DNA of 11,093 nt from Actinomycetota bacterium (GCA_947380835.1 CANCSL010000036.1:1-11093), one strand, 5' to 3'; counted from the stretch's first letter, positions 1-6,430 are shown. The notes: a model not told the origin generated them from the sequence alone. Program-made: numbers and translations.

Positions 1-345
1 GGAATCGGAGCCAATGCCGCATTTGATTTTGCCGGAGTCTCATCGGTGCGAAAATCAGCTCTCTCGATGCTGGCCGAAGGCGGAAAATTGGTCATCGTTG
101 GCATCGCAAACGAGCCGATAATTATTCCCAGCGATATGGCCTTCACCTACAGGAGAACGCAACTCCTCGGCCACTATGGTTCAGAGAAATTTCATACCGA
201 GGAAGTCATTCAGATGGTCAGGGAAGGAATCCTCGATCTTTCGGCTTCAATCTCACAAATTCTGCCGCTGGAACAGGCGCTTGAAGCTATGTCCATCTTG
301 CGAGAGAAAATTGGAAACCCCATCCGAATAGTGCTTAAACCTTAA
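1..345 (+). CDS. Zinc-type medium-chain alcohol dehydrogenase, C-terminal fragment
   Basis: The reading frame is open from base 1 and ends at TAA 343-345, giving the last 114 residues of a protein whose start lies outside the window. The pattern fits the end of the Rossmann domain and the C-terminal lobe of the MDR/zinc-binding dehydrogenase superfamily: an 'AAFDFAG' strand, then 'LAEGGKLVIVG', then a 'LLGHYGS' segment, and finally 'LPLEQALEAM' leading to a closing 'RIVLKP' strand. Family members oxidise alcohols or reduce aldehydes or quinones with NAD(P)H. The substrate cannot be told here because the zinc ligands and most of the cofactor site are missing. It converges on the cysteine synthase gene with an 11-base gap and no visible terminator. 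The family call is secure; the exact activity is unknown. Confidence 0.85.
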   Translation, partial: GIGANAAFDFAGVSSVRKSALSMLAEGGKLVIVGIANEPIIIPSDMAFTYRRTQLLGHYGSEKFHTEEVIQMVREGILDLSASISQILPLEQALEAMSILREKIGNPIRIVLKP

Positions 346-356
346 ATTCCCCTTGG

Positions 357-1241
357 CTACTTTTTGAGCCAATAGTCATTAATGTACTTCTCACCTTCGT
401 CACAGAAGAACGTGACAACGGTTTCAAGGTTGAAGTCTTTCTTCAATTGCAAAGCAGCAAGCATGTGAGCCCCAGAGGATGGTCCAACAAATATTCCGTG
501 CTTGCGCGCAAGTCGACGCATTTCTTCAATCGCATCATGAGAGTGAATGTGGATAAAACCATCAACTTCGCTCTTGTGGCGAGCGATTATTCCCGGAACA
601 AAACCATCGGAAATTCCTTCGATCAAATGCTTGGCCACCTCTCCGCACGCGATTGTGCAGGATTCGGAAGGCTCGAGTGCGTAGCTCTTGCACTCTGAAT
701 TAACCTCCTTGAATGCCTGACCAACTCCAATGAGGGTCCCGCCAGTACCGACACCGCCGACGACAAGATCTGGTTTTGTCGGCAATTCTCGAAGGATTTC
801 TTGGCCAAGCCAATCGTGGTTTTCGATGACGTTCCATTCATTATCAAACTGTTGAGGTGCGAAATAACCAGGCTGGCTCCCGATTCGTCGAACTTCATCC
901 AGCGCGTTGTTGACGTGGAAATCTCCCAGCGTCCGCACTTCGGCACCAAAAGCTTCCGATATCGCAGTACGTTCCTGACTCAGGCCCTCTGGCATCACAA
1001 CCAACATTTTGTAACCTTTGACTGCGGCAACCATGCTCATGGCATTTCCAGTATTGCCGCTGCTTGCTTCAACGATGGTGTCCCCCGGTTTAAGTAAACC
1101 TTCGGCCTCGGCTCGCTCGATCATGTATTTCGCAATACGAGCCTTGATTGATCCGGATGGATTGAGATATTCCATTTTCACCCAAATGCCGTCAATATTA
1201 ATAAGCGGGGTATTGCCGATCGCATCCAGAATGGTTTTCAC
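357..1241 (-). CDS. PLP-dependent cysteine synthase family protein (O-acetylserine sulfhydrylase-like)
   Basis: This is a fold-type II PLP enzyme of the cysteine synthase/cystathionine beta-synthase family, which replaces the beta substituent of an activated serine with sulfide or another nucleophile. From the GTG start it is 294 residues, close to the usual 300-310. Visible motifs are 'IGNTPL' near residue 8, 'NPSGSIK' with the PLP Schiff-base lysine at K33, the substrate loop 'SSGNTG' (60-65; commonly TSGNTG), 'PQQFDN' (129-134), the phosphate-binding glycine loop 'GTGGT' (165-169), and 'PSSGA' (254-258) near the pyridine nitrogen. I chose GTG at 1241 because a TANNNT box ends 7 bases upstream, suggesting a leaderless mRNA. 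TTG at 1250 is an alternative adding three residues. It is the last gene of the minus-strand run. CysK, CysM and cystathionine beta-synthase cannot be separated with certainty, so no symbol is given. Confidence 0.9.
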   Translation of the reverse strand: MKTILDAIGNTPLINIDGIWVKMEYLNPSGSIKARIAKYMIERAEAEGLLKPGDTIVEASSGNTGNAMSMVAAVKGYKMLVVMPEGLSQERTAISEAFGAEVRTLGDFHVNNALDEVRRIGSQPGYFAPQQFDNEWNVIENHDWLGQEILRELPTKPDLVVGGVGTGGTLIGVGQAFKEVNSECKSYALEPSESCTIACGEVAKHLIEGISDGFVPGIIARHKSEVDGFIHIHSHDAIEEMRRLARKHGIFVGPSSGAHMLAALQLKKDFNLETVVTFFCDEGEKYINDYWLKK

Positions 1242-1248
1242 ATGAAGC

Positions 1249-1277
1249 AAGTTAGCAAGGAATCCTAACTAAGTGAA
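1249..1277 (-). promoter_or_regulatory. Putative promoter for the cysteine synthase gene (leaderless)
   Basis: Read on the minus strand, TTCACT (1277-1272) is followed by a 17-base spacer and then TAACTT (1254-1249), a TANNNT-type -10 box. Seven bases later comes GTG 1241. The -35 matches TTGACA at four of six positions. The spacing would put transcription start at or next to the GTG, giving a leaderless message. The box lies in the 45-base gap behind the VOC gene and overlaps the alternative TTG start. Judged by eye only. Confidence 0.4.
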
Positions 1278-1295
1278 GGAACTACCCCCTGAGAA

Positions 1296-1742
1296 TTACT
1301 TCGTGAAATCAGCGAGAATGATTTTCGTCATTCCACGCATCGCTTGCCAGGCGTACTGAGCCTTTTCGGGATCCGGATCGTTCATAAAATCATTCATTTG
1401 TCGTGGAATGACTTGCCAACTTACTCCCCATTTATCTTTGCACCAGCCACACTTACCTGGAGTGCCTTCTTTGGTGATGGCATCCCACAAGCGGTCCGTT
1501 TCTTCTTGTCCATCACAACTAACTGCCAAAGAAATCGAATCATTGAAAGTTTCGCCACCAGGGACACTCATTCCCACGAGATCATGACCAAGGATGCTGA
1601 ACTCGGCTGTAAATAACGCGTCTCCCATGCGATTCTCGCTTTTCACAACAACGTCTCTAAAAGTCTCCTTATAAAAGTTTAAAGCGCCTTCCAAATCTGA
1701 GGCATACCAGAGAAAAGTTTTAAGAGAAGCTGGCTCTGTCAT
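1296..1742 (-). CDS. PhnB-like VOC (glyoxalase/bleomycin-resistance fold) family protein
   Basis: The 148-residue product resembles the single-domain PhnB-like branch of the vicinal oxygen chelate superfamily (Pfam '3-demethylubiquinone-9 3-methyltransferase', a misleading name). The N-terminus 'LKTFLWYASDLEGALNFY' is the typical first strand and helix, the middle carries 'DSISLAVSCD', and the C-terminal half carries 'CGWCKDKWGVSWQVIP', the hallmark of this branch. No substrate is established for most members, and I cannot assign one. A longer frame opens at 1793, but I start at ATG 1742. There the ATG overlaps the TGA of the upstream GNAT gene as ATGA, a common sign of translational coupling, and the extra 17 codons of the longer frame match nothing in the family. 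ATG 1751 is also possible. The 45-base gap to the next gene may carry a separate promoter. Confidence 0.8.
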   Translation of the reverse strand: MTEPASLKTFLWYASDLEGALNFYKETFRDVVVKSENRMGDALFTAEFSILGHDLVGMSVPGGETFNDSISLAVSCDGQEETDRLWDAITKEGTPGKCGWCKDKWGVSWQVIPRQMNDFMNDPDPEKAQYAWQAMRGMTKIILADFTK

Positions 1743-2302
1743 CGATTTGTCCATTCGTTCTTGAGGGTTGCATAGATCATCGTATCCGTCCATTCACCTT
1801 TGAAAAATTCTTCCTCTTTGAATTCGGCTTCCTTACGCAAACCCAGTCTCTTAACCAAATTTTCCGACGCAGAGTTTCGAATATCTAGATGTGCGAAAAC
1901 TCGTCGGAACTTGCCCGTGCTGAAGAGATAGTCAATCGCAGCCCCACTCGCTTCGGTGGCATAACCTTTCCCGGAATATTTGGGGTTGATGACATAACCG
2001 AATTCAGCTGTCTGATTTTCTTTACTTTTGTACATCAACGAGATCTGACCGATCACCTTGTTCTCATTCGGCAGAACTATGCCCAGAAGCGCAAAATCTC
2101 CCTCGTAATCCAATTTACTGACGGCAGTTGCCTTCACCAACGCCTCCACCACTTGCTCGTACGTTCGCTGCGGCCATGGAATATAGGTGACAACTTCAGC
2201 AACAGATTGATACTCAAAAAGATCTTCCGCATCCGATAGCACAAGCGGACGAAGGATGAGTCTTTCGGTAGCTAATCTAAAGTCGGGTGAAGTTATTTCC
2301 AT
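1739..2302 (-). CDS. GNAT acetyltransferase, RimJ/RimL type
   Basis: The 187-residue protein has the full GNAT fold of the RimJ/RimL-like (Acetyltransf_3) group, which moves an acetyl group from acetyl-CoA to amines or protein N-termini. The opening 'ATERLILRPL' (11-20) followed by 'SDAEDLFEY' is typical of the group. The acetyl-CoA pyrophosphate loop is in 'KYSGKGYATEA' (108-118). The C-terminal 'NSASENLVKRLG' segment is the usual helix after beta 6, where a family asparagine sits near CoA. The target substrate cannot be read from sequence. Its start overlaps the end of the esterase gene by 10 bases, and its TGA overlaps the ATG of the VOC gene, so it sits inside a tightly packed transcription unit. 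No strong ribosome-binding site precedes it, which fits coupled translation. Confidence 0.88.
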   Translation of the reverse strand: MEITSPDFRLATERLILRPLVLSDAEDLFEYQSVAEVVTYIPWPQRTYEQVVEALVKATAVSKLDYEGDFALLGIVLPNENKVIGQISLMYKSKENQTAEFGYVINPKYSGKGYATEASGAAIDYLFSTGKFRRVFAHLDIRNSASENLVKRLGLRKEAEFKEEEFFKGEWTDTMIYATLKNEWTNR

Positions 2303-3054
2303 TGCTGGAGATGAGCCAAAGAATTAGCAAAGATCAAATCCGCGTCGTAATCCATGGTCGCAACGTGATAGCTGTTGGTCATCTCGATGCGTTGCTTCTC
2401 TTTGGTGCCGATCCCCGACATGATGATGTCGCTATTTGAAATCGGTAAAACATGGTCATCAACGGAATGGAATAACAGGGTTGGAGCCAAGACTTTTCCA
2501 AGATTGGCTTTAGTGGTTTTCAGCATCTTGTTCAACTGAATGACGCCCTTCGTGGGCAGCACGTCATAGCCCCATTCGGTGACATCTGGTTTCTTGATGT
2601 CGTCGCCGACAGAAGGCATTCCTGGTTTTAACATGGCCAAGATTGGCGCAAATTTAATTTGCAGCCCGGGAATATGAATCATGGGATTTACTAGCACTAA
2701 TCCATCGACATCATGATTTTCAGCCACATTGAGGGTGGTGCAGCCACCCATTGATAATCCAAAAATGAATACCTTCGAGCATGTTCGCCGGAGGTCTTGC
2801 AGGTCCTTGACTACACGATCGGGCCATTCATTCCACGAAACCTTGTTTAAGTCTTCCCAGTGAGTGCCGTGGCCTGGCAATCGGGGCACACGGACTGAAT
2901 AGCCGTGTTCGATCAAGTTGTGTGCCCATGGTCGCATCGATGCCGGCGAACCAGTGAAGCCATGAACCAAAACAATACCTATATGGGCATTTTCCCCTCG
3001 CCCATCAAATGCAAAATCGGAGAGCCAACCTTCGGGAGCGCTATCAGTAGCCAT
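2293..3054 (-). CDS. Alpha/beta-hydrolase, Est30-like carboxylesterase / monoacylglycerol lipase type
   Basis: The protein has 253 residues, close to the roughly 247 of the Est30 carboxylesterase family. Motifs in order are 'HGFTGSP' (31-37, oxyanion-hole HG motif), 'PRLPGHGT' (57-64), the nucleophile elbow 'GLSMGG' with Ser101, the acid loop 'HSVDDHVLP' with probable Asp200, and 'NSYHVATMD' with probable His230. This is a complete Ser-Asp-His triad. Between residues about 125 and 180 lies a small lid-like insert. No signal peptide is seen, so a cytoplasmic enzyme hydrolysing short or medium acyl esters is likely; the natural substrate is unknown. It is the first gene of the minus-strand run. 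Its ATG follows a TANNNT box by 6 bases, suggesting a leaderless message. A separate short reading frame upstream (to 3256) is an antisense shadow of the exonuclease gene. Confidence 0.88.
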   Translation of the reverse strand: MATDSAPEGWLSDFAFDGRGENAHIGIVLVHGFTGSPASMRPWAHNLIEHGYSVRVPRLPGHGTHWEDLNKVSWNEWPDRVVKDLQDLRRTCSKVFIFGLSMGGCTTLNVAENHDVDGLVLVNPMIHIPGLQIKFAPILAMLKPGMPSVGDDIKKPDVTEWGYDVLPTKGVIQLNKMLKTTKANLGKVLAPTLLFHSVDDHVLPISNSDIIMSGIGTKEKQRIEMTNSYHVATMDYDADLIFANSLAHLQQWK

Positions 3055-3060
3055 TAAAAA

Positions 3061-3090
3061 AGCCTATTGGCTCCGATAGGTATGTGTCAC
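3061..3090 (-). promoter_or_regulatory. Putative promoter of the esterase-GNAT-VOC run (leaderless)
   Basis: Read on the minus strand, GTGACA (3090-3085), five of six matches to TTGACA, is followed by an 18-base spacer and TAGGCT (3066-3061), then six bases and the ATG at 3054. The geometry puts transcription start at the A of the start codon. This is the clearest promoter in the window. It lies in a 59-base divergent spacer that also serves the exonuclease gene on the other strand. Confidence 0.5.
3063..3080. repeat. Short inverted repeat CCTAT-N8-ATAGG in the divergent promoter region
   Basis: The arms 3063-3067 and 3076-3080 are perfect 5-base inverted copies separated by 8 bases. The left arm overlaps the predicted minus-strand -10 box and the right arm falls in the spacer between -10 and -35, where a repressor could block transcription. 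If the message is leaderless the element is not transcribed, so a DNA operator is more likely than an RNA hairpin. Five-base arms are short and may be chance. Confidence 0.3.
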
Positions 3091-3100
3091 CACTCTGGCG

Positions 3101-3106
3101 TACGGT
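3101..3106 (+). promoter_or_regulatory. Candidate -10 box of the exonuclease/GIY-YIG gene (leaderless)
   Basis: TACGGT fits TANNNT and is followed by seven bases (TTCTCTC) and ATG 3114, the spacing expected for leaderless transcription. No recognisable -35 box lies 16-18 bases upstream, and no Shine-Dalgarno sequence precedes the ATG. It supports ATG 3114 over the upstream GTG 3084. Confidence 0.35.
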
Positions 3107-3113
3107 TTCTCTC

Positions 3114-4856
3114 ATGTCCACCCCGCGAGAATGGCAGCCGTCATTCGACGATTTGGGTAGGTCGCTCCAAGAAATCACCTTCGTCGTAGTGGATCTAGAA
3201 ACTACTGGGGCATCGGTCCGAGATGGCAGCGCCATCACAGAAATTGGTGCGGTCAAAGTTCGTGGCGGCCAGGTAATTCAAGAGTTCCAGACTTTTGTTA
3301 ATCCCGATTCGCCTATCCCTGCCTTTATAACCGTGCTGACCGGCATAACCGACGCCATGGTTCTGCACGCCCCCCTCATCGCGGAAGCCTTTCCAACTTT
3401 CCTCGAGTTCTGCGGTTCCAAAGAGGAGACCGTACTCGTAGCCCACAACGCACCTTTTGACGTCGGATTTCTCAAGGGCGCGGCAGCCCAATTGGGTTAC
3501 AGCTGGCCAAACTTCCCAGTCCTCGATACCGCTCGCATTGCTCGCCTTATTCTCTCCAAAGAAGAAGTACGCGATTGCAAACTTGGAACACTCGCTCGAT
3601 TCTTCAATACCGTCGTTAAGCCCACCCATCGAGCGTTGGATGATGCACAAGCCACCGTTGATGTTTTGCATGGGCTTTTTGAACGACTGGGTTCTATGGG
3701 TATTTCTTCACTGGAGGATCTCCAAGGATTTACCAACCGCGTCACACCAGAACAACGCCAGAAAAAACATCTTGCCGATGGCATTCCCGCCGTTCCTGGA
3801 GTTTATATATTCCGCGATCGCAATAATGAGGCGCTCTACATTGGCACCTCACGTAATTTACGTTCGCGAGTCCGCAACTACTTCGGATCAGGTGAAACTA
3901 GGAGACGCATTCGAGACATGGTGAGCCTGGCGGAGCGAATAGATGTCATTCCCTGCGCGACCATTCTGGAAGCACAGATACGTGAACTACGACTTATCTC
4001 AGAGAAACAACCGCGTTTCAATCGACGATCCAGGCAACAAGAGAAAGCTATCTGGTTGAAATTGACCGACGAAACTTTTCCCCGACTCTCTGCTGTTAGG
4101 GGTTCCTCATCGCTTTCTGATGAATCTGGTTGGGCCGGACCATTTAATGGGTTGCAAGAAGCGCAATATGCGATGGAGGCTATTCACGAAGTTGTGCCCT
4201 TGCGCCAATGCACCAAGAAAATAACGGTCCGAAGCATTCCGAAGGACACTTCATGCGCGCTGCTCGATATGGGCAAGTGCGGAGCCCCCTGCATCGGTCT
4301 ACAAGATGCTGATGCATATTCTCAACACACGATGAATGCCCGCGAACTCCTTCATTTCAATAGTTCTCATATTGAGGTGCATCTCTCTCGGAGAATGCAC
4401 GATTTGGCAGAAACAGAGAGATTTGAGGAGGCTGGCGAATTTCGAAATCGCCTCAGCTCCTTCACGAAAGGCGCTTCTCGCGCCCAACGGATACGCGCTC
4501 TGGCCACTATTCCTCACCTGGTTGCCGCTACGCCCATCACAGATAGCGGGTGGGAATTCATTTGCATTCGTTTTGGAAGACTCGCCGCCAGTGCTAGCGC
4601 CAAAAATAATTCGGCAATACCTGAAGTACTTAGCTCGTTGACTTTAACGGCAGAGGTTGTTGTTCCTAGCGATGAAGTCTTACCTGCATCCTCGTACGAA
4701 GAAATTGAAAAGCTGCTCGGATACCTAGAAACCCCCGGGGTTCGATTAGTCGAACTTGATGGCCAATGGTCGCTGCCAATTTTTGGATCCGGAAATATGC
4801 ACACGCAGTTCCGCGAACAAAGAAGTGCTTGGGAGGGTGCTATTCCGCTGGAGTAG
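3114..4856 (+). CDS. DEDDh exonuclease fused to UvrC-like GIY-YIG nuclease domain
   Basis: This 580-residue two-nuclease fusion starts with a DnaQ/DNA polymerase III epsilon-like 3'-5' exonuclease (about 20-190). All five DEDDh residues are present: D27 and E29 in 'VVDLETTG', D116 in 'HNAPFDVGFL', and H172 with D177 in 'HRALDDAQA'. Next comes a GIY-YIG domain (about 224-305) with 'PGVYIF' and 'LYIGTSRNLRSRV' and, as in UvrC, a closing 'EKQPRFN'. A UvrC-like cysteine segment 'LLDMGKCGAPCIG' and a UVR-like helix pair around 'HDLAETERFEEAGEFRNRL' follow. The UvrC RNase H-like nuclease and HhH parts are absent. The lysine after YIG in UvrC is threonine here. The architecture matches the actinobacterial family of M. 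tuberculosis Rv2191 (from memory), presumed to act in DNA repair but with no role I can prove. I use ATG 3114; GTG 3084 would add ten residues. Confidence 0.9.
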   Translation: MSTPREWQPSFDDLGRSLQEITFVVVDLETTGASVRDGSAITEIGAVKVRGGQVIQEFQTFVNPDSPIPAFITVLTGITDAMVLHAPLIAEAFPTFLEFCGSKEETVLVAHNAPFDVGFLKGAAAQLGYSWPNFPVLDTARIARLILSKEEVRDCKLGTLARFFNTVVKPTHRALDDAQATVDVLHGLFERLGSMGISSLEDLQGFTNRVTPEQRQKKHLADGIPAVPGVYIFRDRNNEALYIGTSRNLRSRVRNYFGSGETRRRIRDMVSLAERIDVIPCATILEAQIRELRLISEKQPRFNRRSRQQEKAIWLKLTDETFPRLSAVRGSSSLSDESGWAGPFNGLQEAQYAMEAIHEVVPLRQCTKKITVRSIPKDTSCALLDMGKCGAPCIGLQDADAYSQHTMNARELLHFNSSHIEVHLSRRMHDLAETERFEEAGEFRNRLSSFTKGASRAQRIRALATIPHLVAATPITDSGWEFICIRFGRLAASASAKNNSAIPEVLSSLTLTAEVVVPSDEVLPASSYEEIEKLLGYLETPGVRLVELDGQWSLPIFGSGNMHTQFREQRSAWEGAIPLE

Positions 4857-5919
4857 CGGCCAATTGCTGCGAGAGTTCAATCCAGTTCTTCAAAAGTTTC
4901 TTGGCTGCTCCAGAATCGATAGCTTGTGCCGCCCTGACTAGACCGTTGGCAAATTGCTGTTCGACGCTCAAGGAGAAATCGGCCTTAAACGCTGCAACTG
5001 ACGCCGCCGCGTTGAGCAACACCGCATCTCGACGTGCGCTCTGTTCGCCATCAAAAATCGAATGCAGAACGTCGGCATTAAACTTTGGATCCCCGCCCAC
5101 GATCTCAGAAATTGGCGAAAAGTTAATTCCGATATTTCGTGGATCAAAAGTTTCGGTTCGCATTTTCCCGTCATTAATCTGGATCACCGTGGATGTGGTG
5201 GAAATAGATATCTCATCCAATCCATCATCACCGCGGAAGAGGAATCCTTCACAGCCTCGATCTGCTAAAACTTTTGCCATAATCGGAAGCATCCGCTCAC
5301 TAGCCACTCCGATAGCAACAACTTTTGACTTTGCCGGATTTGATAGTGGACCCAAAATATTAAAGACCGTGGGCGTCCCCAGTTCTTTACGGGCGGGCGC
5401 TGCAAATCTCATGGCTGGGTGAAACTTTGGTGCAAAACAGAAACCAATACCAATACGACGAACGCATTCCTCAACTTGCGGGCCATCTAAAGTGATGACA
5501 ACACCTAACTCTTCCAGGAGGTCGGCGGAGCCAGCCAACGAAGTGGCTGCTCGATTTCCGTGCTTGACGACCCGAGTTCCAGCCGCCGCAGTAACAATGC
5601 AAGCAGTGGTCGAGATATTTATGGTGTTAGCCCCATCTCCCCCAGTGCCGACAATGTCCAAGGACCGGTCGGGGATGGAAATGGGAGCCGCGAAAGCAAA
5701 CATCTGCTCGATCATCGCGGAAATTTCAGATGCGGTCTCCCCTTTTGCCTTGTAAGCCAAAAGGAAAGCCTTGATCTCTTCGGTACTCGCGCCGCCAGCG
5801 AGGATGGTTCCCATCGCCCAGTGGATTTGCTCCGTGGAGAGAAGTTCTAACCGACCCAGTTGGGCCAAGACTTCCGCCCAGCGCGCCTCATGGGAGAGGC
5901 CGTTCAGGGAAGTGTTCAA
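4840..5919 (-). CDS. trpD: Anthranilate phosphoribosyltransferase
   Basis: TrpD joins anthranilate to PRPP, giving N-(5-phosphoribosyl)-anthranilate, the second committed step of tryptophan synthesis. The 359 residues are slightly over the usual 335-350. An N-terminal helical domain (about 12-78) has 'ILAGGASTEEIKAFL' and 'KGET'. The PRPP site follows: 'GTGGDG' (91-96), 'NIST' (101-104) and 'KHGNR' (119-123). 'FHPAMR' and 'NILGPLSNPA' are family signatures, and 'DGLDE' supplies the metal-binding D235-E236 pair. The start is TTG 5919; an in-frame stop 12 bases upstream (the TAA of the receiver-like gene) rules out a longer protein. I see no good ribosome-binding site, so translation may depend on coupling to the upstream gene. 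Other trp genes are absent nearby. The 3' end overlaps the convergent exonuclease gene by 17 bases. Confidence 0.95.
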   Translation of the reverse strand: MNTSLNGLSHEARWAEVLAQLGRLELLSTEQIHWAMGTILAGGASTEEIKAFLLAYKAKGETASEISAMIEQMFAFAAPISIPDRSLDIVGTGGDGANTINISTTACIVTAAAGTRVVKHGNRAATSLAGSADLLEELGVVITLDGPQVEECVRRIGIGFCFAPKFHPAMRFAAPARKELGTPTVFNILGPLSNPAKSKVVAIGVASERMLPIMAKVLADRGCEGFLFRGDDGLDEISISTTSTVIQINDGKMRTETFDPRNIGINFSPISEIVGGDPKFNADVLHSIFDGEQSARRDAVLLNAAASVAAFKADFSLSVEQQFANGLVRAAQAIDSGAAKKLLKNWIELSQQLAATPAE

Positions 5920-5931
5920 TAGATTCGAGGA

Positions 5932-6330
5932 TTAGTGAATGGCCAGGCGCAGGCGCAACAAGGCTGCCGCACGATCGGCCAAGGTGAAGGGGTCGATGGG
6001 GTGTATTACGACATCGTCGGCTCTAGACCACGAAGCAAGCCATGCATCTTCGGGACGACCGGTAATTAACAGAACTGGTGGGCATTGGAAAACTTCGTCC
6101 TTCAGCTGGCGGGCGATGCCCATTCCACCTTCGGGGACGGACTCGCCATCCAGGATAAAGAGGGCCGCCGGCTTTCCGGCATCGACATATTGAAAGAGAG
6201 CAGGACCGGTGGCGAACTCGACGATCTGATGGCTCCCGAGGTCGCCAGCCACTTTCTTGCCCAAGGCGGCGATAATGCTGGCTCGAACGCTCTGGTCGTC
6301 GGAATACACAACAATTATTGGGGTGCTCAT
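5932..6330 (-). CDS. Stand-alone response-regulator receiver-like protein, degenerate
   Basis: From ATG 6330 the product is 132 residues, about one CheY-like receiver domain with no DNA-binding or enzymatic output domain. It keeps the receiver order: the first strand 'IIVVYSDD' with the acidic pair D11-D12, the putative phospho-acceptor D61 in 'LFILDGES', T90 in 'VLLITGRPE', and 'VVIHPIDPFTL', where a receiver normally has Lys-Pro. Here it is H110-P111, so the conserved lysine is lost; phosphorylation-driven switching may be altered or absent. The frame is open to 6426, but ATG 6330 begins exactly where a receiver starts and lies 8 bases after TAGACT. No histidine kinase gene is in the window. 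It sits 12 bases upstream of trpD on the same strand and divergent from ctaE, so co-transcription with trpD is likely. Its function is unknown. Confidence 0.75.
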   Translation of the reverse strand: MSTPIIVVYSDDQSVRASIIAALGKKVAGDLGSHQIVEFATGPALFQYVDAGKPAALFILDGESVPEGGMGIARQLKDEVFQCPPVLLITGRPEDAWLASWSRADDVVIHPIDPFTLADRAAALLRLRLAIH

Positions 6331-6353
6331 GGCTGGCAAGTCTAGCCAACCAT
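6329..6353. repeat. Inverted repeat with 9-base arms spanning the receiver-like gene promoter and start
   Basis: Arms 6329-6337 (ATGGCTGGC) and 6345-6353 (GCCAACCAT) are inverted copies with one mismatch, separated by 7 bases. The spacer contains the candidate -10 box TAGACT (minus strand, 6344-6339) and the left arm runs into the start codon. This is the layout of a self-contained operator. It lies in the 138-base spacer shared with divergent ctaE; apart from this repeat and the GC-rich one at 6431-6449, I see only weak promoter candidates there. Confidence 0.45.
6339..6344 (-). promoter_or_regulatory. Candidate -10 box of the receiver-like gene (leaderless)
   Basis: TAGACT on the minus strand fits TANNNT and ends 8 bases before ATG 6330. 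No -35 match is visible at the usual distance. The box fills most of the spacer of the surrounding inverted repeat, so a protein bound to that repeat would cover it. Confidence 0.4.
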
Positions 6354-6430
6354 TTGCCCGTTCCGAGCCCTTGATGGCGGAAAATTGGTCGCTATTCCGC
6401 TGCACATCTGCCGTGATTAGTGTCACGACT

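Noticed and set aside
346..356. Possible terminator between the dehydrogenase and cysteine synthase genes
   Set aside because: The gap is 11 bases with no stem-loop and no T-run.
1743..1793. Upstream start for the VOC protein at 1793
   Set aside because: It would lie deep inside the GNAT gene, while ATG 1742 forms an ATGA overlap with its stop.
3195..3671. 158-residue minus-strand open frame
   Set aside because: It is antisense to the strongly conserved DEDDh domain and shows no recognisable motif.
4766..5422. 218-residue plus-strand open frame opposite trpD
   Set aside because: It is antisense to the TrpD PRPP and metal-binding regions, rich in Ser/Ala as expected from a shadow frame, with no domain pattern.
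6331..6426. Extension of the receiver-like protein to 164 residues from the upstream start at 6426
   Set aside because: The extra 32 residues do not fit the receiver fold, and ATG 6330 starts exactly at the first strand behind a -10 box.
6413..6426. GTGA-N6-TCAC and TAGTGT as a possible ctaE promoter or operator
   Set aside because: The arms are only four bases and no -35 box is found at the right distance, so evidence is too weak to list.
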